Origin: Phaeobacter bryozoorum
GTDB taxonomy: Bacteria; Pseudomonadota; Alphaproteobacteria; Rhodobacterales; Rhodobacteraceae
DNA: 64,000 bases
Reading direction: 5' to 3' (one strand)
Assembly: GCF_041893525.1 (NCBI RefSeq)
Contig: NZ_CP169068.1
A program made the translations under genes and the position numbers. Below are positions 15,929 to 25,600 of this stretch, piece after piece. Numbering within the stretch: position 1 is the first letter of the stretch; every line of letters begins with the position of its first letter. The notes beneath the pieces are model-generated. The model made no database searches. It was not told the DNA's origin and was given only the letters and a program-made list of their open reading frames with translations.

Positions 15929-16175
15929 GACTGACCAAGCTGTTATGCGGCTCATTCTTTCGCATGGCGCTTTCGCGCGCCTGACCGGGGGCACTCCTTG
16001 CTGTGGAGCGCCTCCGGGGTTCGTTGATCCCTCCGTATTTTGACATCCACGGCTGTGTCCCTGCCCGGTCTCATGATCGGTGGTGTGAAAGGCCGACCGG
16101 CGGCAACGCTCCGCTATCGGGACGGCGGCATGTTAGACGTTGCCAACACGCCCTACGCTTGCGATATCAAAGCCT

Positions 16176-18068
16176 ATGGACGCATTTCTTTATCAGGCGA
16201 CAATTTACCTAGCAGCCGCTGTAATTGCGGTGCCCATCGCGGCGCGGTTGGGCCTCGGTTCCGTGCTTGGCTATCTGGCGGCCGGGATCATCATCGGACC
16301 GGTTTTTGGCTTCGTCGGAAGCGAAGCAGAAGACCTGCGGCATTTCGCCGAATTCGGCGTCGTCATGATGCTGTTCCTGATCGGATTGGAGCTTGAGCCG
16401 CGCGCGCTTTGGGCAATGCGGAACAAACTGCTTGGCCTTGGGGGGTTACAGATCCTTCTCAGCACCGTGGCCCTTATGGGCGCGGCCATGCTGGCGGGGG
16501 AGACCTGGCAGGTCAGCCTGGCCGTTGGTCTGGCGCTCTCGCTCTCGTCAACTGCGATCGTCTTGCAGACCCTCTCGGAGAAAGGCCTGATGCGTACCGG
16601 CGGCGGGCGGGCGACATTCTCGGTGCTGCTGACACAGGATATCGCGGTCATCCCAATTCTTGCACTGCTGCCCCTGCTCGCTGCCCAGCATGGCGCTCAG
16701 ATCATTGGCGATGGATCCATTGCGCGCAGCGCCGAGGAAGCCCATGCGGCCTCCGGCCACGCAACGCTTTCTCTGGTCGAAGGGCTGCCCGGCTGGGCCG
16801 TGACACTGGTCACCATTGGCGCGATTGCGTCCATTGTGCTGGCCGGTGTCTATCTTGCCCGCCCGGTCTTCCGCTTCATCCACGCATCGAATCTACGGGA
16901 GATGTACACCGCCCTGGCGCTGATGATCGTCGTCGGCATTTCCTTCCTGATGACGCTGGTTGGTCTCTCGCCTGCGCTTGGCGCCTTTCTGGCCGGGGTT
17001 GTTCTGGCCAACAGCGAATTTCGCCATGAACTCGAAAGCGATCTCAACCCTTTCAAGGGGCTGCTGCTGGGGCTGTTCTTCATCACGGTCGGGGCTGGCA
17101 TCAACTACCGCCTGTTCCTGGCCGAGCCGGGCGATCTGATCGGCCTTGCGCTTCTCGTCATCCTTGCAAAAGGCATAGTGCTTTATTTTGTCGGCAAGGC
17201 CTTCGGCCTGAAGAAACGAAATCACTGGCTGTTTACGCTGGGCCTTGCACAGGCGGGGGAGTTTGGCTTTGTCCTGCTGGCATTTTCGCGGCAGCTCAAT
17301 GTCGTGCCGCCCGAGCTGTCGGAAAAGCTGCTTCTGGTGATTGCATTGTCGATGCTGATCACCCCGCTTCTGTTCATCCTCTATGACGTGCTGTCGAAAT
17401 ACAGCAAGGACAACCCCAAGGAACAGGCCGCCGACGAAATCGACGAAGAAGGTCCCGTCATCATAGCCGGGATTGGCCGCTTTGGTCAGATTGTCAATCG
17501 TCTGGTGCGCGCCAGCGGGTTCAACACGGTTGTGCTCGATAGCAATATGGCCTCGGTACAGCTGATGCGCCGGTTCGGGGTGAAGAGCTTCCTCGGCGAT
17601 CCGACCCGGCCAGAGCTGCTAAAAGCCGCGGGGATTGCCAAGGCCAAGGTTCTGGTTGTCGCACTGGATGATCGCGAGGCTGCGCTGAGGCTGGTCGCCC
17701 ATGCCCGTCGCGGCCATCCGGAGCTGCACATCGTTGCGCGCGCCTTCGACCGCAACCACGTGTTTGAGCTCTATAAGGCGGGGGCGAATGATATCGTCCG
17801 CGAGATGTTCGACAGCTCGCTTCGCGCGGGGCGCTACGTTCTGGAGCAGATCGGCCTAAGCGAATATGAGGCCGCACAGGCTGAACAGACCTTTTATGCG
17901 CATGACCGCCATACTGTGCGGGAACTGGCGAGCCTCTGGATCCCGGGCACGCCGGCCAGTGAAAACCCAGCCTACATCGCCCGCGCCCGCGAGTTGGAAA
18001 AAGATCTGGAAACAGCCCTGCTGGAGCTTGCCGAAGCCAAGAAGTCCACTGACCAGAAGTCAGCCTGA
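16176..18068 (+). CDS. Kef-type monovalent cation:proton antiporter (CPA2 family)
   Basis: The 630-residue protein has about twelve membrane helices in its first 400 residues. CPA2 features include GSVLGYLAAGIIIGP near residue 28, FLIGLELEPRALW near 70 and LSSTAIVLQTLSEKGL near 125. A cytoplasmic RCK/TrkA-N domain follows (PVIIAGIGRFGQIVNRLV, a GxGxxG nucleotide-binding site near residue 427). This layout matches glutathione-gated potassium efflux systems KefB/KefC. The ATG at 16176 begins the first helix (MDAFLYQATIYLAAA). No separate KefF/KefG ancillary gene is beside it. The substrate is probably K+. Confidence 0.88.
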   Translation: MDAFLYQATIYLAAAVIAVPIAARLGLGSVLGYLAAGIIIGPVFGFVGSEAEDLRHFAEFGVVMMLFLIGLELEPRALWAMRNKLLGLGGLQILLSTVALMGAAMLAGETWQVSLAVGLALSLSSTAIVLQTLSEKGLMRTGGGRATFSVLLTQDIAVIPILALLPLLAAQHGAQIIGDGSIARSAEEAHAASGHATLSLVEGLPGWAVTLVTIGAIASIVLAGVYLARPVFRFIHASNLREMYTALALMIVVGISFLMTLVGLSPALGAFLAGVVLANSEFRHELESDLNPFKGLLLGLFFITVGAGINYRLFLAEPGDLIGLALLVILAKGIVLYFVGKAFGLKKRNHWLFTLGLAQAGEFGFVLLAFSRQLNVVPPELSEKLLLVIALSMLITPLLFILYDVLSKYSKDNPKEQAADEIDEEGPVIIAGIGRFGQIVNRLVRASGFNTVVLDSNMASVQLMRRFGVKSFLGDPTRPELLKAAGIAKAKVLVVALDDREAALRLVAHARRGHPELHIVARAFDRNHVFELYKAGANDIVREMFDSSLRAGRYVLEQIGLSEYEAAQAEQTFYAHDRHTVRELASLWIPGTPASENPAYIARARELEKDLETALLELAEAKKSTDQKSA

Positions 18069-18097
18069 GCGCCGATCCTGCCCGGTCGCGCCCCGGC

Positions 18098-19114
18098 CTA
18101 GCTGACCGAGACCCCCGCCTCTTCAAATGTCGCCATACCGCTGTGGCAGGCAACGGCGGCCCGCAGGACCTGGATCGCCAAAGCCGCACCCGATCCCTCG
18201 CCAAGGCGCAGGTCAAGCGAGAGAAACGGCGGCTTGCCCAGGTGGGTCAACAGCGCGGCATGGGCGCTTTCGGCGCTCTGGTGACCCGCGACAGCATGAT
18301 CCAGCGCCGCCGGATGGGTCCGCATCAGGCAGGCCGCGGCGGCACAGCAGATAAAGCCATCAAGAATAACCGGGATACGCATCATGCGGGCCGCAGTCAT
18401 CGCCCCGGCCATGGCTGCAATCTCACGCCCGCCCAAACGGCGCAGCGCCTCGACACCGTCGGTGATGGCTGGGCCATGCAAGGCCACCCCTTCGGCCACG
18501 ACCCGAGTTTTGTTGGCAAGCCCGGTATCATCAATACCGGTCCCCCGGCCGGTCCAATCCGCAGCGTCGCCGCCAAACAGCGCGCAGGCCAGCGCTGCGG
18601 CGGGAGTCGTATTGCCGATGCCCATTTCGCCGACAACAAGCAAATCCGCAGCCGGATCCACCGACTTCCACCCGGTCTGAAGCGCGCTGAGCAGCTCGAC
18701 GCTGTCCATGGCGGCGCCTTTGGTAAAATCCTGAGTCGGTTTTTCAAGATCAAGGCTGTGAACATCCAGCCGGGCGCCTGCCAGCTTGGCCAGCTGATTG
18801 ATCGCCGCGCCGCCGTGTTTGAAGTTCGCGACCATCTGCGCTGTCACTTCACTGGGAAAGGCAGACACCCCCTGCTCCACAATCCCGTGGTTGCCGGCAA
18901 AGACGATCACCTGCGGCGCGCGGATCACCGGACGCTCGCTTCCGCGCCAGCTGCCGTACCAGATTGCCAGATCTTCAAGCCGCCCCAGCGAACCGGGCGG
19001 TTTGGTCAGTTGACTGTTGCGCTCGGCGGCAGCGGTCTCAGCCTGTTCGTCCACCCCCGGGGCCTGCGCAAGCTGCGCACGAAAGTGATCAAGCGAAAAG
19101 AGCGGTGACAGCAT
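18098..19114 (-). CDS. cobT: Nicotinate-nucleotide--dimethylbenzimidazole phosphoribosyltransferase
   Basis: This enzyme makes alpha-ribazole phosphate, the lower ligand of cobalamin. The 338-residue product shows LTKPPGSLGRLEDLAIWYG, VIVFAGNHGIVEQGVSAFP, EMGIGNTTPAAALACAL and the C-terminal LGEGSGAALAIQVLRAA, all typical of the family. The catalytic Glu should be in DLRLGEGSG. The ATG at 19114 (MLSPLFSLDHF) gives normal length; longer starts up to 19213 are possible but unlike the family. It is divergent from cobS, so both lower-ligand assembly steps are encoded side by side. Confidence 0.94.
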   Translation of the reverse strand: MLSPLFSLDHFRAQLAQAPGVDEQAETAAAERNSQLTKPPGSLGRLEDLAIWYGSWRGSERPVIRAPQVIVFAGNHGIVEQGVSAFPSEVTAQMVANFKHGGAAINQLAKLAGARLDVHSLDLEKPTQDFTKGAAMDSVELLSALQTGWKSVDPAADLLVVGEMGIGNTTPAAALACALFGGDAADWTGRGTGIDDTGLANKTRVVAEGVALHGPAITDGVEALRRLGGREIAAMAGAMTAARMMRIPVILDGFICCAAAACLMRTHPAALDHAVAGHQSAESAHAALLTHLGKPPFLSLDLRLGEGSGAALAIQVLRAAVACHSGMATFEEAGVSVS

Positions 19115-19213
19115 TGAAAGCCTCATTGCATCGAAGGGGTCGTCGCAGGTAAAGCGGATCATCCGTATGTACCCGTTCATCTTGACACCGCAAGCCCTCT
19201 GTGAGGCCCGCAA

Positions 19214-19972
19214 ATGCGAAAAAACGACATATCTGGCATAGATTTTCTACTCGTGTTGATCTTGTTGACACGTTTGCCGATGCCAAAGTTGCAAAAACAA
19301 CAGTTTGCGCGCCATGCGCACGCGGTCTGGGCCTTCCCCTTTGCCGGGGTTGCCGTTGCGTTACCTGCCTGCATTCTGTCGATGATGGCGCTGGCCTTCG
19401 GGCTCAGCCCGATGGTCGCGGCGGGGATTGCGCTGCTGACGCAGACGGTGCTGACCGGGGCGATGCATGAGGACGGGCTGGCCGATACAGCTGATGGGTT
19501 CTGGGGTGGCTTCACGCGGGAGCGGCGGCTGGAGATCATGAAGGACAGCCATATCGGCACCTATGGCGTTCTGGCCCTGATCCTGAGCGTTGGCCTGCGC
19601 TGGATGGCGTACGCCAGCATTCTGGCGGCGGCCGCCCCCTGGGCCCTACTGCCTGTTGCAATGCTGAGCCGGGCCATGATGCCACTGGTGATGGCCGCGC
19701 TTGCGAATGCGCGCGGCTCGGGTCTGTCATCCTCCGTCGGCCGACCGCCTTGGCGTGCCTGCGGGCTGGGGCTGGCGATTGCGGGTCTGGTGGCGCTGCT
19801 GATACTGGGCTGGTCAGGCTGGGGCGTATTGCTGGCCATGCTTGCCGCGACAGGTGTGATCGCGGCAACCGCGCGTACCAAGATTCGCGGACAAACCGGG
19901 GATGTGCTGGGGGCGACGCAACAGCTGAGCGAGCTTTCCGGGTTGCTGGTCCTTGCGGCGGCGTTTGGCTGA
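19214..19972 (+). CDS. cobS: Adenosylcobinamide-GDP ribazoletransferase
   Basis: This integral membrane enzyme joins adenosylcobinamide-GDP with alpha-ribazole in the last steps of cobalamin synthesis. The signature HEDGLADTADGFWGG and the following KDSHIGTYG, both with metal-binding Asp residues, are present near residues 85-125. Five or more hydrophobic helices follow. At 252 residues its length fits the family. It is transcribed away from cobT, with 99 bases between the starts. No cobalamin riboswitch can be placed in so short a gap. Confidence 0.94.
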   Translation: MRKNDISGIDFLLVLILLTRLPMPKLQKQQFARHAHAVWAFPFAGVAVALPACILSMMALAFGLSPMVAAGIALLTQTVLTGAMHEDGLADTADGFWGGFTRERRLEIMKDSHIGTYGVLALILSVGLRWMAYASILAAAAPWALLPVAMLSRAMMPLVMAALANARGSGLSSSVGRPPWRACGLGLAIAGLVALLILGWSGWGVLLAMLAATGVIAATARTKIRGQTGDVLGATQQLSELSGLLVLAAAFG

Positions 19973-19992
19973 ACAGCCACGCCTGGTTCCGG

Positions 19993-20766
19993 TCACTCCA
20001 CCCCGCTGGTGCGGATTTTCAGCTGCCCGCCGCAATGTTTACAATGCACCGCGTCGATATCGTGGCGCGTCAATCCGCATTGGCTGCAGGTGTAGCGCAC
20101 CCGCTGGGGGTTAAAGATCGCCTGCGCCAGCCGCACGAACAAAGTCACCCCCACAACCATGACAAAAACCGAAAATGTCTTGCCAGCTGGTGTGGCCATG
20201 GTGATGTCGCCGAAGCCGGTCGTGGTCAGTGTCGCCACGGTAAAATACAGCGCGTCAATGTAAGGATAATCGCTGCCGGATGTATCCATGAAGAACACCA
20301 GAGCCGTCATCGAGGTTGCGAAGACAAAGATGAAGAGGTTGATCCCCGCGATGATTGCATCTTCATGGCGGCGGAAAAACCGGCTGTCGCGCCGCAGGTC
20401 CTGTAGCAGATGATAGGAGTGGATCAGCCGTAGCCCTCGCAGGATACGTAGGAAAGCCAGCCCTCCCGGCAGGATCGTCTCCAGCAGCAGTGAGATCAGC
20501 ACCACAATGTCGGCCAGCGTATAGATGCGCCAGAGCAGTTTGCGGCGGTTGCCGCTGATCCAGAACCGCGCCGCCAGATCCAAAGCGATGACGACACCGG
20601 CCATCCAGCTCAGCCCGATCAGCCAGGGACCATGGGGAATATGGGCCGTCGACATGAAGAATAGAATTGTAACCGCATCAAATCCGATCAGCCCGTAGCG
20701 AAACCGGACCGACGCACTGTCGGTCCCGCGATAGAGATCGGTCAGGCAAGTCTTTAGGTCCGTCAT
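19993..20766 (-). CDS. Six-helix potassium channel with C-terminal zinc ribbon
   Basis: The 257-residue protein has about four N-terminal helices, including an S4-like segment (LRILRGLRLIHSYHLLQDLRR). A pore module follows: a helix, the filter TLTTTGFGDITMATPAGK and a final helix (FSVFVMVVGVTLFVRLAQAIF). The filter is the GFGD variant of GYGD. The tail carries two CxxC pairs (CSQCGLTRHDIDAVHCKHCG), which form a zinc ribbon and are unusual for a channel. The tail could sense redox state or metal, or mediate assembly. The gene is convergent with cobS and preceded by its own promoter region to the right. Confidence 0.85.
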   Translation of the reverse strand: MTDLKTCLTDLYRGTDSASVRFRYGLIGFDAVTILFFMSTAHIPHGPWLIGLSWMAGVVIALDLAARFWISGNRRKLLWRIYTLADIVVLISLLLETILPGGLAFLRILRGLRLIHSYHLLQDLRRDSRFFRRHEDAIIAGINLFIFVFATSMTALVFFMDTSGSDYPYIDALYFTVATLTTTGFGDITMATPAGKTFSVFVMVVGVTLFVRLAQAIFNPQRVRYTCSQCGLTRHDIDAVHCKHCGGQLKIRTSGVE

Positions 20767-20860
20767 GGTGTTCTCTGCTCGTTTTTTGGGTCTTGGCTCG
20801 ATGTGTCACACACGAACGCCGTCACGATCCACATGTCAGCGCCTAAAGCATAGCGCAAAA

Positions 20861-20890
20861 ACGAAAAAGGCCACGCCCTGGAGCGCGGCC
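20861..20890 (-). terminator. Intrinsic terminator of carD
   Basis: On the minus strand an eight-pair stem (GGCCGCGC with GCGTGGCC, one G-T pair) is followed by TTTTTCGTTTT. It lies 57 bases downstream of the carD stop. Confidence 0.85.
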
Positions 20891-20946
20891 TAGGTTTCTT
20901 TGTTCGTATATCCGATGGATCGGACCCTGCGGCGATCAGATCTGGA

Positions 20947-21456
20947 TCAGGCCGCGCGGGAGGTCAGCACCTCGTCCACCTGCTTGGCGGCGGAGATTTC
21001 GTCACCACCTGAAACCGCCGCAACCTCGCGCGTCAGACGCTCAAGTGCCGCTTCATAGAGCTGACGCTCGGAATAGCTTTGTTCACGCTGGTCATCGGTG
21101 CGGTGCAGGTCACGGACCACTTCAGCAATGGAGATCAGGTCACCGGAATTGATCTTCTGCTCATACTCCTGGGCGCGACGCGACCACATGGCGCGTTTGA
21201 CTTTCGCCTTGCCTTTGAGCGTGGTCATGGCTTTGGCGATCACATCGGGGGAGCTGAGCGACCGCATGCCGATTTCGGTGGCTTTATTGGTCGGCACCCG
21301 CAGTGTCATCTTGTCCTTCTCAAAGGTGATCACAAACAGTTCCAGCGTGAAGCCGGCCACTTCCTGCTCTTCGATCGAGATGATCTGGCCAACGCCATGG
21401 GCAGGGTACACAACATAGTCGTCAGGGCGGAATTCAGGCTTCTTCGATTTAGTCAT
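20947..21456 (-). CDS. carD: CarD family transcriptional regulator
   Basis: The 169-residue protein has the N-terminal RNA polymerase-interacting Tudor-like domain (FRPDDYVVYPAHGVGQIISIEE, then FVITFEKDKMTLRVPTNKATEIGMR) and the helical DNA-binding C-terminal domain (MWSRRAQEYEQKINSGDLISIAEVVRDL, split here by eye). CarD proteins stabilise the open promoter complex, often at rRNA promoters. The ATG at 21456 follows GAGGAAAG and matches the usual MTKSKK start; longer frames upstream are not family-like. A UUCG-type hairpin stands in the leader. The gene has its own terminator. Confidence 0.93.
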   Translation of the reverse strand: MTKSKKPEFRPDDYVVYPAHGVGQIISIEEQEVAGFTLELFVITFEKDKMTLRVPTNKATEIGMRSLSSPDVIAKAMTTLKGKAKVKRAMWSRRAQEYEQKINSGDLISIAEVVRDLHRTDDQREQSYSERQLYEAALERLTREVAAVSGGDEISAAKQVDEVLTSRAA

Positions 21457-21820
21457 ACAGGTCTTTCCTCGCTCTGTGCCGACCTTCGGGTCGGCTGGGC
21501 TGCCACACATCCACGCGCGCGGTGATCCGAATACCCGCACCCACAGAAATGCCGCAGAAAAACCGCCATAGGACCCGTGCGTCGCAGGGCGCACAGTCAA
21601 GGCGGACATCCGTGGTTGGTCATTTACTGAAAGAGTATATCATATTTTCTGCACCACAAAAAGGCAGCGCTCCGTGAAACATCATGGTCCCAATGGATCC
21701 AGACCCGAAAAATGCCATAAAACGGCGGGTCTCCGGTGCGGCCCGTTCCCGGACCGCGCAGTCTTGCAAAGGTGAGTCGCGAAGCAACCAGCCAGCTGGA
21801 GCCGCAGACACCTGCTGTTA
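21457..21820. other. Leader and promoter region between carD and fdxA
   Basis: I see no gene here. The part next to carD contains a perfect hairpin (21478-21495). The remainder should hold the carD promoter and the 3' end of the fdxA transcript; I cannot place either precisely. Open frames on both strands are short and show no family pattern. Confidence 0.5.
21478..21495 (-). promoter_or_regulatory. Hairpin in the carD leader
   Basis: GCCGACC and GGTCGGC form a perfect seven-pair stem with a four-base CGAA loop on the carD strand (TTCG on the other strand). It ends 21 bases before the start codon, just above the Shine-Dalgarno sequence, so it could affect mRNA stability or ribosome access. 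Confidence 0.5.
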
Positions 21821-22159
21821 TCAGCCGCCTTCGCCGGGAGCTTCGGAGAAGTACTTCTCCAACTTGCCTTCTTCTCCGTCGCGTTCCTCTGCATCTGGCA
21901 GTGGATCTTTCTTGGAGACGATGACTGGCCACATTTCGGAGTATTTCCGATTGAACTCAACCCATTTGTCCATATCCGGCTCGGTATCCGGGCGGATCGC
22001 ATCGGCGGGGCATTCCGGTTCGCAGACGCCGCAGTCGATACATTCATCCGGGTGAATCACCAGGGTATTCTCGCCCTCGTAGAAACAATCGACCGGACAG
22101 ACTTCGACGCAGTCGGTGTATTTGCAGGCGATGCAGTTATCCGTAACGACATAAGTCAT
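21821..22159 (-). CDS. fdxA: Ferredoxin FdxA, seven-iron type
   Basis: The 112-residue protein has an N-terminal dicluster ferredoxin domain: TDNCIACKYTDCVEVCPVDCF provides ligands for a [3Fe-4S] cluster, and CIDCGVCEPECPADAI for a [4Fe-4S] cluster. The C-terminal 50 residues (WVEFNRKYSEMWPVI and an acidic tail) match the extended bacterial FdxA type. It carries electrons in the cytoplasm; partners are unknown. It is followed at the same strand by carD and preceded by the S4 protein gene, an order often seen in this bacterial group. Confidence 0.95.
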   Translation of the reverse strand: MTYVVTDNCIACKYTDCVEVCPVDCFYEGENTLVIHPDECIDCGVCEPECPADAIRPDTEPDMDKWVEFNRKYSEMWPVIVSKKDPLPDAEERDGEEGKLEKYFSEAPGEGG

Positions 22160-22222
22160 GGTGGCCGAGTCCCGTAGCTGTTTGGCTTGTAGCTAATTCA
22201 CCCGAGCGCCGGCTTCAAGATG

Positions 22223-22597
22223 TCAAAACGCGCCATCCCGGCGACTAAGATCAAGCGCCCTGCGCTCTTTCTTATCCGGGCGACCTTTTCCTTCGTAGCG
22301 CGGATTACGCGGCACGGGGTCCTGTTTTTCGGTCAAATCAAAGTACAGCGCCTGTGCCTCTGGAGCAGGTCCGCGCCGTGTTCCAAGTGCTTCGACCCGG
22401 ACGGTCCGGATGATGCGCCCTTGAGGGAAGGTCAGAACGTCCCCAAGAGAGACGTTCTGAGCCGGTTTTGCAATCTTGTTGCCATTGAGACGGAGATGGC
22501 CCGCGCTAACCATCTTGGCGGACAGGCTACGGGTCTTGAAGAACCGCGCCTGCCACAACCATTTGTCGATCCTGATCTTTTCAGAGACCTGCGTCAT
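22223..22597 (-). CDS. S4 domain RNA-binding protein (Hsp15-like)
   Basis: The product has an N-terminal S4 domain (IRIDKWLWQARFFKTRSLSA, MVSAGHLRLNG, KIAKPAQNVSLGDVLTF) followed by a basic tail (PRYEGKGRPDKKERR). Hsp15-like proteins bind the large ribosomal subunit in stalled complexes carrying nascent chains. The ATG at 22597 is 20 bases after the helicase stop; a GTG at 22606 is an alternative. The gene is downstream of the Suv3-like helicase gene in the same direction, so the two RNA-related genes probably form an operon. Confidence 0.9.
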   Translation of the reverse strand: MTQVSEKIRIDKWLWQARFFKTRSLSAKMVSAGHLRLNGNKIAKPAQNVSLGDVLTFPQGRIIRTVRVEALGTRRGPAPEAQALYFDLTEKQDPVPRNPRYEGKGRPDKKERRALDLSRRDGAF

Positions 22598-22616
22598 CCA
22601 TGGCACCAGCAGCCGA

Positions 22617-25600
22617 TCAATCGGATTGTTTCAGTCCCATCAGCGCCGCTGCAAAGGGATTGTCGGGATCAATCTGCTTTTCCTTCTTCGGCGGGCGGGC
22701 CGAATAGGTTTTGCTGCCCTGATCCTGACGGCCACCCTTCTTGCCGGGCTTGCCATCGCGGCCAGGCTTGCCGCCACGTGGTTTGCCCTTGCCGCGCGCA
22801 GCGTCGCCGCCACGCTTTGCGCCGCTCTCGCCAGCGTCCTGACCGCGACGGCCACCGCCGCGGTGGCCGCCCGTCTTCCGGGCGCGCCCCCAGGTGAAGG
22901 TGTAGAACACCTCCATCTCAAGCTCGTCTACATTGGCATCGGCAGCTTCGCCAACCGGGGTCTCGATCTCGGCGGTCTCGGGGATCGGATCAACAGCTGC
23001 CGGGTCGGCCATGGTTTCTGCAACCGGTGCCACCCCTGCGTCCTCGATCGCCGCAACATCACCCGGAACATCGGCTGGCGCGTCGGCATCAGCGGTAACT
23101 GTTTCCGTGACGGCAGCGGTATCGGTCTCATCCGGGGCGGCGGCAGGCGTGTTTTCAACCTGTTGCGCCGCGTCCATCACCGGGATATCCGCATCAGGCG
23201 TGCTGGTTTCGGTGACCACGGTGTCAACCGCCTTGGCCTTGATCCGCTCGCCCTTGTCGGCCTGATAGCCAAGCCCCTGCATCAAATCTGCAAACTGCTC
23301 CAGCGTCATGCCGGTGATCGACAGCATGTCGGCCTTGGCCTCGAACCCGCCACGGCTGTCTTCGGCGCGCAGCATGTCTGCAAGACGTTCGAGCATGTCG
23401 ATACGGATCATGCGTTCGCCCGCGTTGCGATACCCGCACATGGTATCATAGCCCTGCGGAGCATCCTTGATCACAGGAACGGTCACCAGACCGGCAGGCG
23501 GTGCATCGGGGAATTCGCCAAGACCCTCGGACAGAGCCCAGAGCACCAGCCGCAGGCGGGTCGGCGCCGGCTTCAGAAGCAGCGGCATGAAGATGGTGAA
23601 CTGGCCAAAGCGGATGCCATGTTTGCGCAACGCGCCACGTGCATCCTGGTCCAGATCTTTCACTTCCTGCGCGACACTGCCGCGCGGCAGCAGACCCAGA
23701 CCCTCGACCATGCGGAAGGCAAAGCCACGGGCCAGGCCGGTCAGCTCCTCGTCGCGCTGCAGGTTGAGCAGCGGCTCAAACAGCGCGTTGATCTTGCGTG
23801 AGATGAAATGTTGCAGGCGGCGTTCGACCTTCTGGGCCACATCTGGGCCCGCAGTATCGTCGACAAACACCTCGATGCGCGGATTCAGCGGGTCAGCGCC
23901 GGCCACCAATTTGCCGACAGCATATTCACCCCACATCAGGCCGCCCTGATCGGTAAAATCAATTTCGGTATCCGGCGCGTTGTAAAAACGGTCAGCCCGG
24001 AGATGGAAATGCGGTGCGAGTGCTTGCAGGGAGGCGGATTTCAACGCCTTTGCCTCAGCGCCTTGTGCGCCCTTGTCCGGAGAGAACCGGAACCCTTCAA
24101 GACGACCAACGAATTCACCTTCGACGGTCACTTCACCCTTATCATTCACTTCGGCCAAAAGGGCCTCCTTCTGTTTGAGCCGGCGCAAAAGCACGGATGT
24201 GCGCCGGTCCACAAATCGCTGAGTCAGACGTTCGTGCAAGGCGTCCGACAATCTGTCTTCTACAGCGCGCGTCTCCCCGCGCCAATGACTTTCATCACGT
24301 ACCCAGCCGTTCCTTTGTGCGACATAGGTCCATGTTCGTATAAAGGCCAAACGTTTCGACAATGCGTCAATGTCGCCATCAACCCGATCAATCCGTTTGA
24401 CCTGCCGCGCCAGCCAGTCGTCCGGGACAACGCCTGAGTCGTGCAAATACTGGAACAAAACGCCCAAGAGCCCCGAATGTTCCGATTGCGAGATACCGCG
24501 AAAATCCGGGATGCGACAGATATCCCAGAGCAATCGTACCGAGGGCGCGTTGGTTGTGCGCGCCAGAATTTCATCCTGCTGGGACAACGATTTCAAGGCG
24601 ATAAGATCGTCCGCTTCGCGGGCGCGGATCAGGTTCTGATCGTCAGGCGCTGATTCGAGAGAGCGGATCAGTGCCTCTACCGTGCCGAATTGCAGCGCCG
24701 AGGAACGCCAGTTCAATTTCTTCAACGGCGTGAACCTGTGTTCCATGATCGCCTGCGCGACGCCATCCTCCAGCGGCGGGGCATCGCCGGTAACCCCAAA
24801 GCTGCCGTGACTCATCCCGCGCCCTGCCCGCCCTGCGATCTGGGCCAGTTCATTCGGGGCCAATTGCCGCATCCGGCGACCGTCAAATTTGCTGAGCGAA
24901 GAAAAGGCGACGTGATCGATATCCAGATTGAGACCCATGCCGATGGCATCGGTCGCGACCAGATAGTCCACCTCGCCATTCTGGTAGAGCTCGACCTGGG
25001 CGTTGCGGGTCCGGGGGCTGAGCGCGCCCATCACAACGGCTGCCCCGCCCTTCTGTCGGCGCAACAGTTCGGCGATGGCATAGACATTGTCGATGGAGAA
25101 CCCGACGATAGCGGTGCGCGCAGGCATCCGGCTGAGCTTCTTGGATCCGGCATAGACCAGATCCGAAAGCCGTTCGCGGCGCATAAACTGCACGCCCGGA
25201 ACCAACGCAGCAATCGGCCCGCGCATGGTGTCAGCGCCAAGAAACAGCGTCTCATGAGTACCACGCGCCCTTAGCAGACGGTCGGTAAAGACATGGCCCC
25301 GTTCCGGGTCGGCGCAGAGCTGGATTTCATCCACCGCAAGGAAATCGCAGCCCATCCCCTCGGGCATCGCCTCAACTGTGCAGATCCAATATTGTGCGCG
25401 CGGCGGCACGATACGCTCTTCACCGGTAATCAGTGCCACCACCGACGGGCCACGGGCGGCGACGACCTTGTCATAGACCTCGCGCGCCAGAAGCCGCAAC
25501 GGGAATCCCATGACACCCGTGCGATGCCCCAGCATACGTTCAATCGCATAGTGCGTCTTGCCGGTATTGGTCGGCCCCAAAACCGCCAGGACCCGGTCGC

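Noticed and set aside
19115..19213. A cobalamin riboswitch between cobT and cobS
   Set aside because: The gap is only 99 bases and does not contain the conserved B12-box core, which needs about 200 bases.
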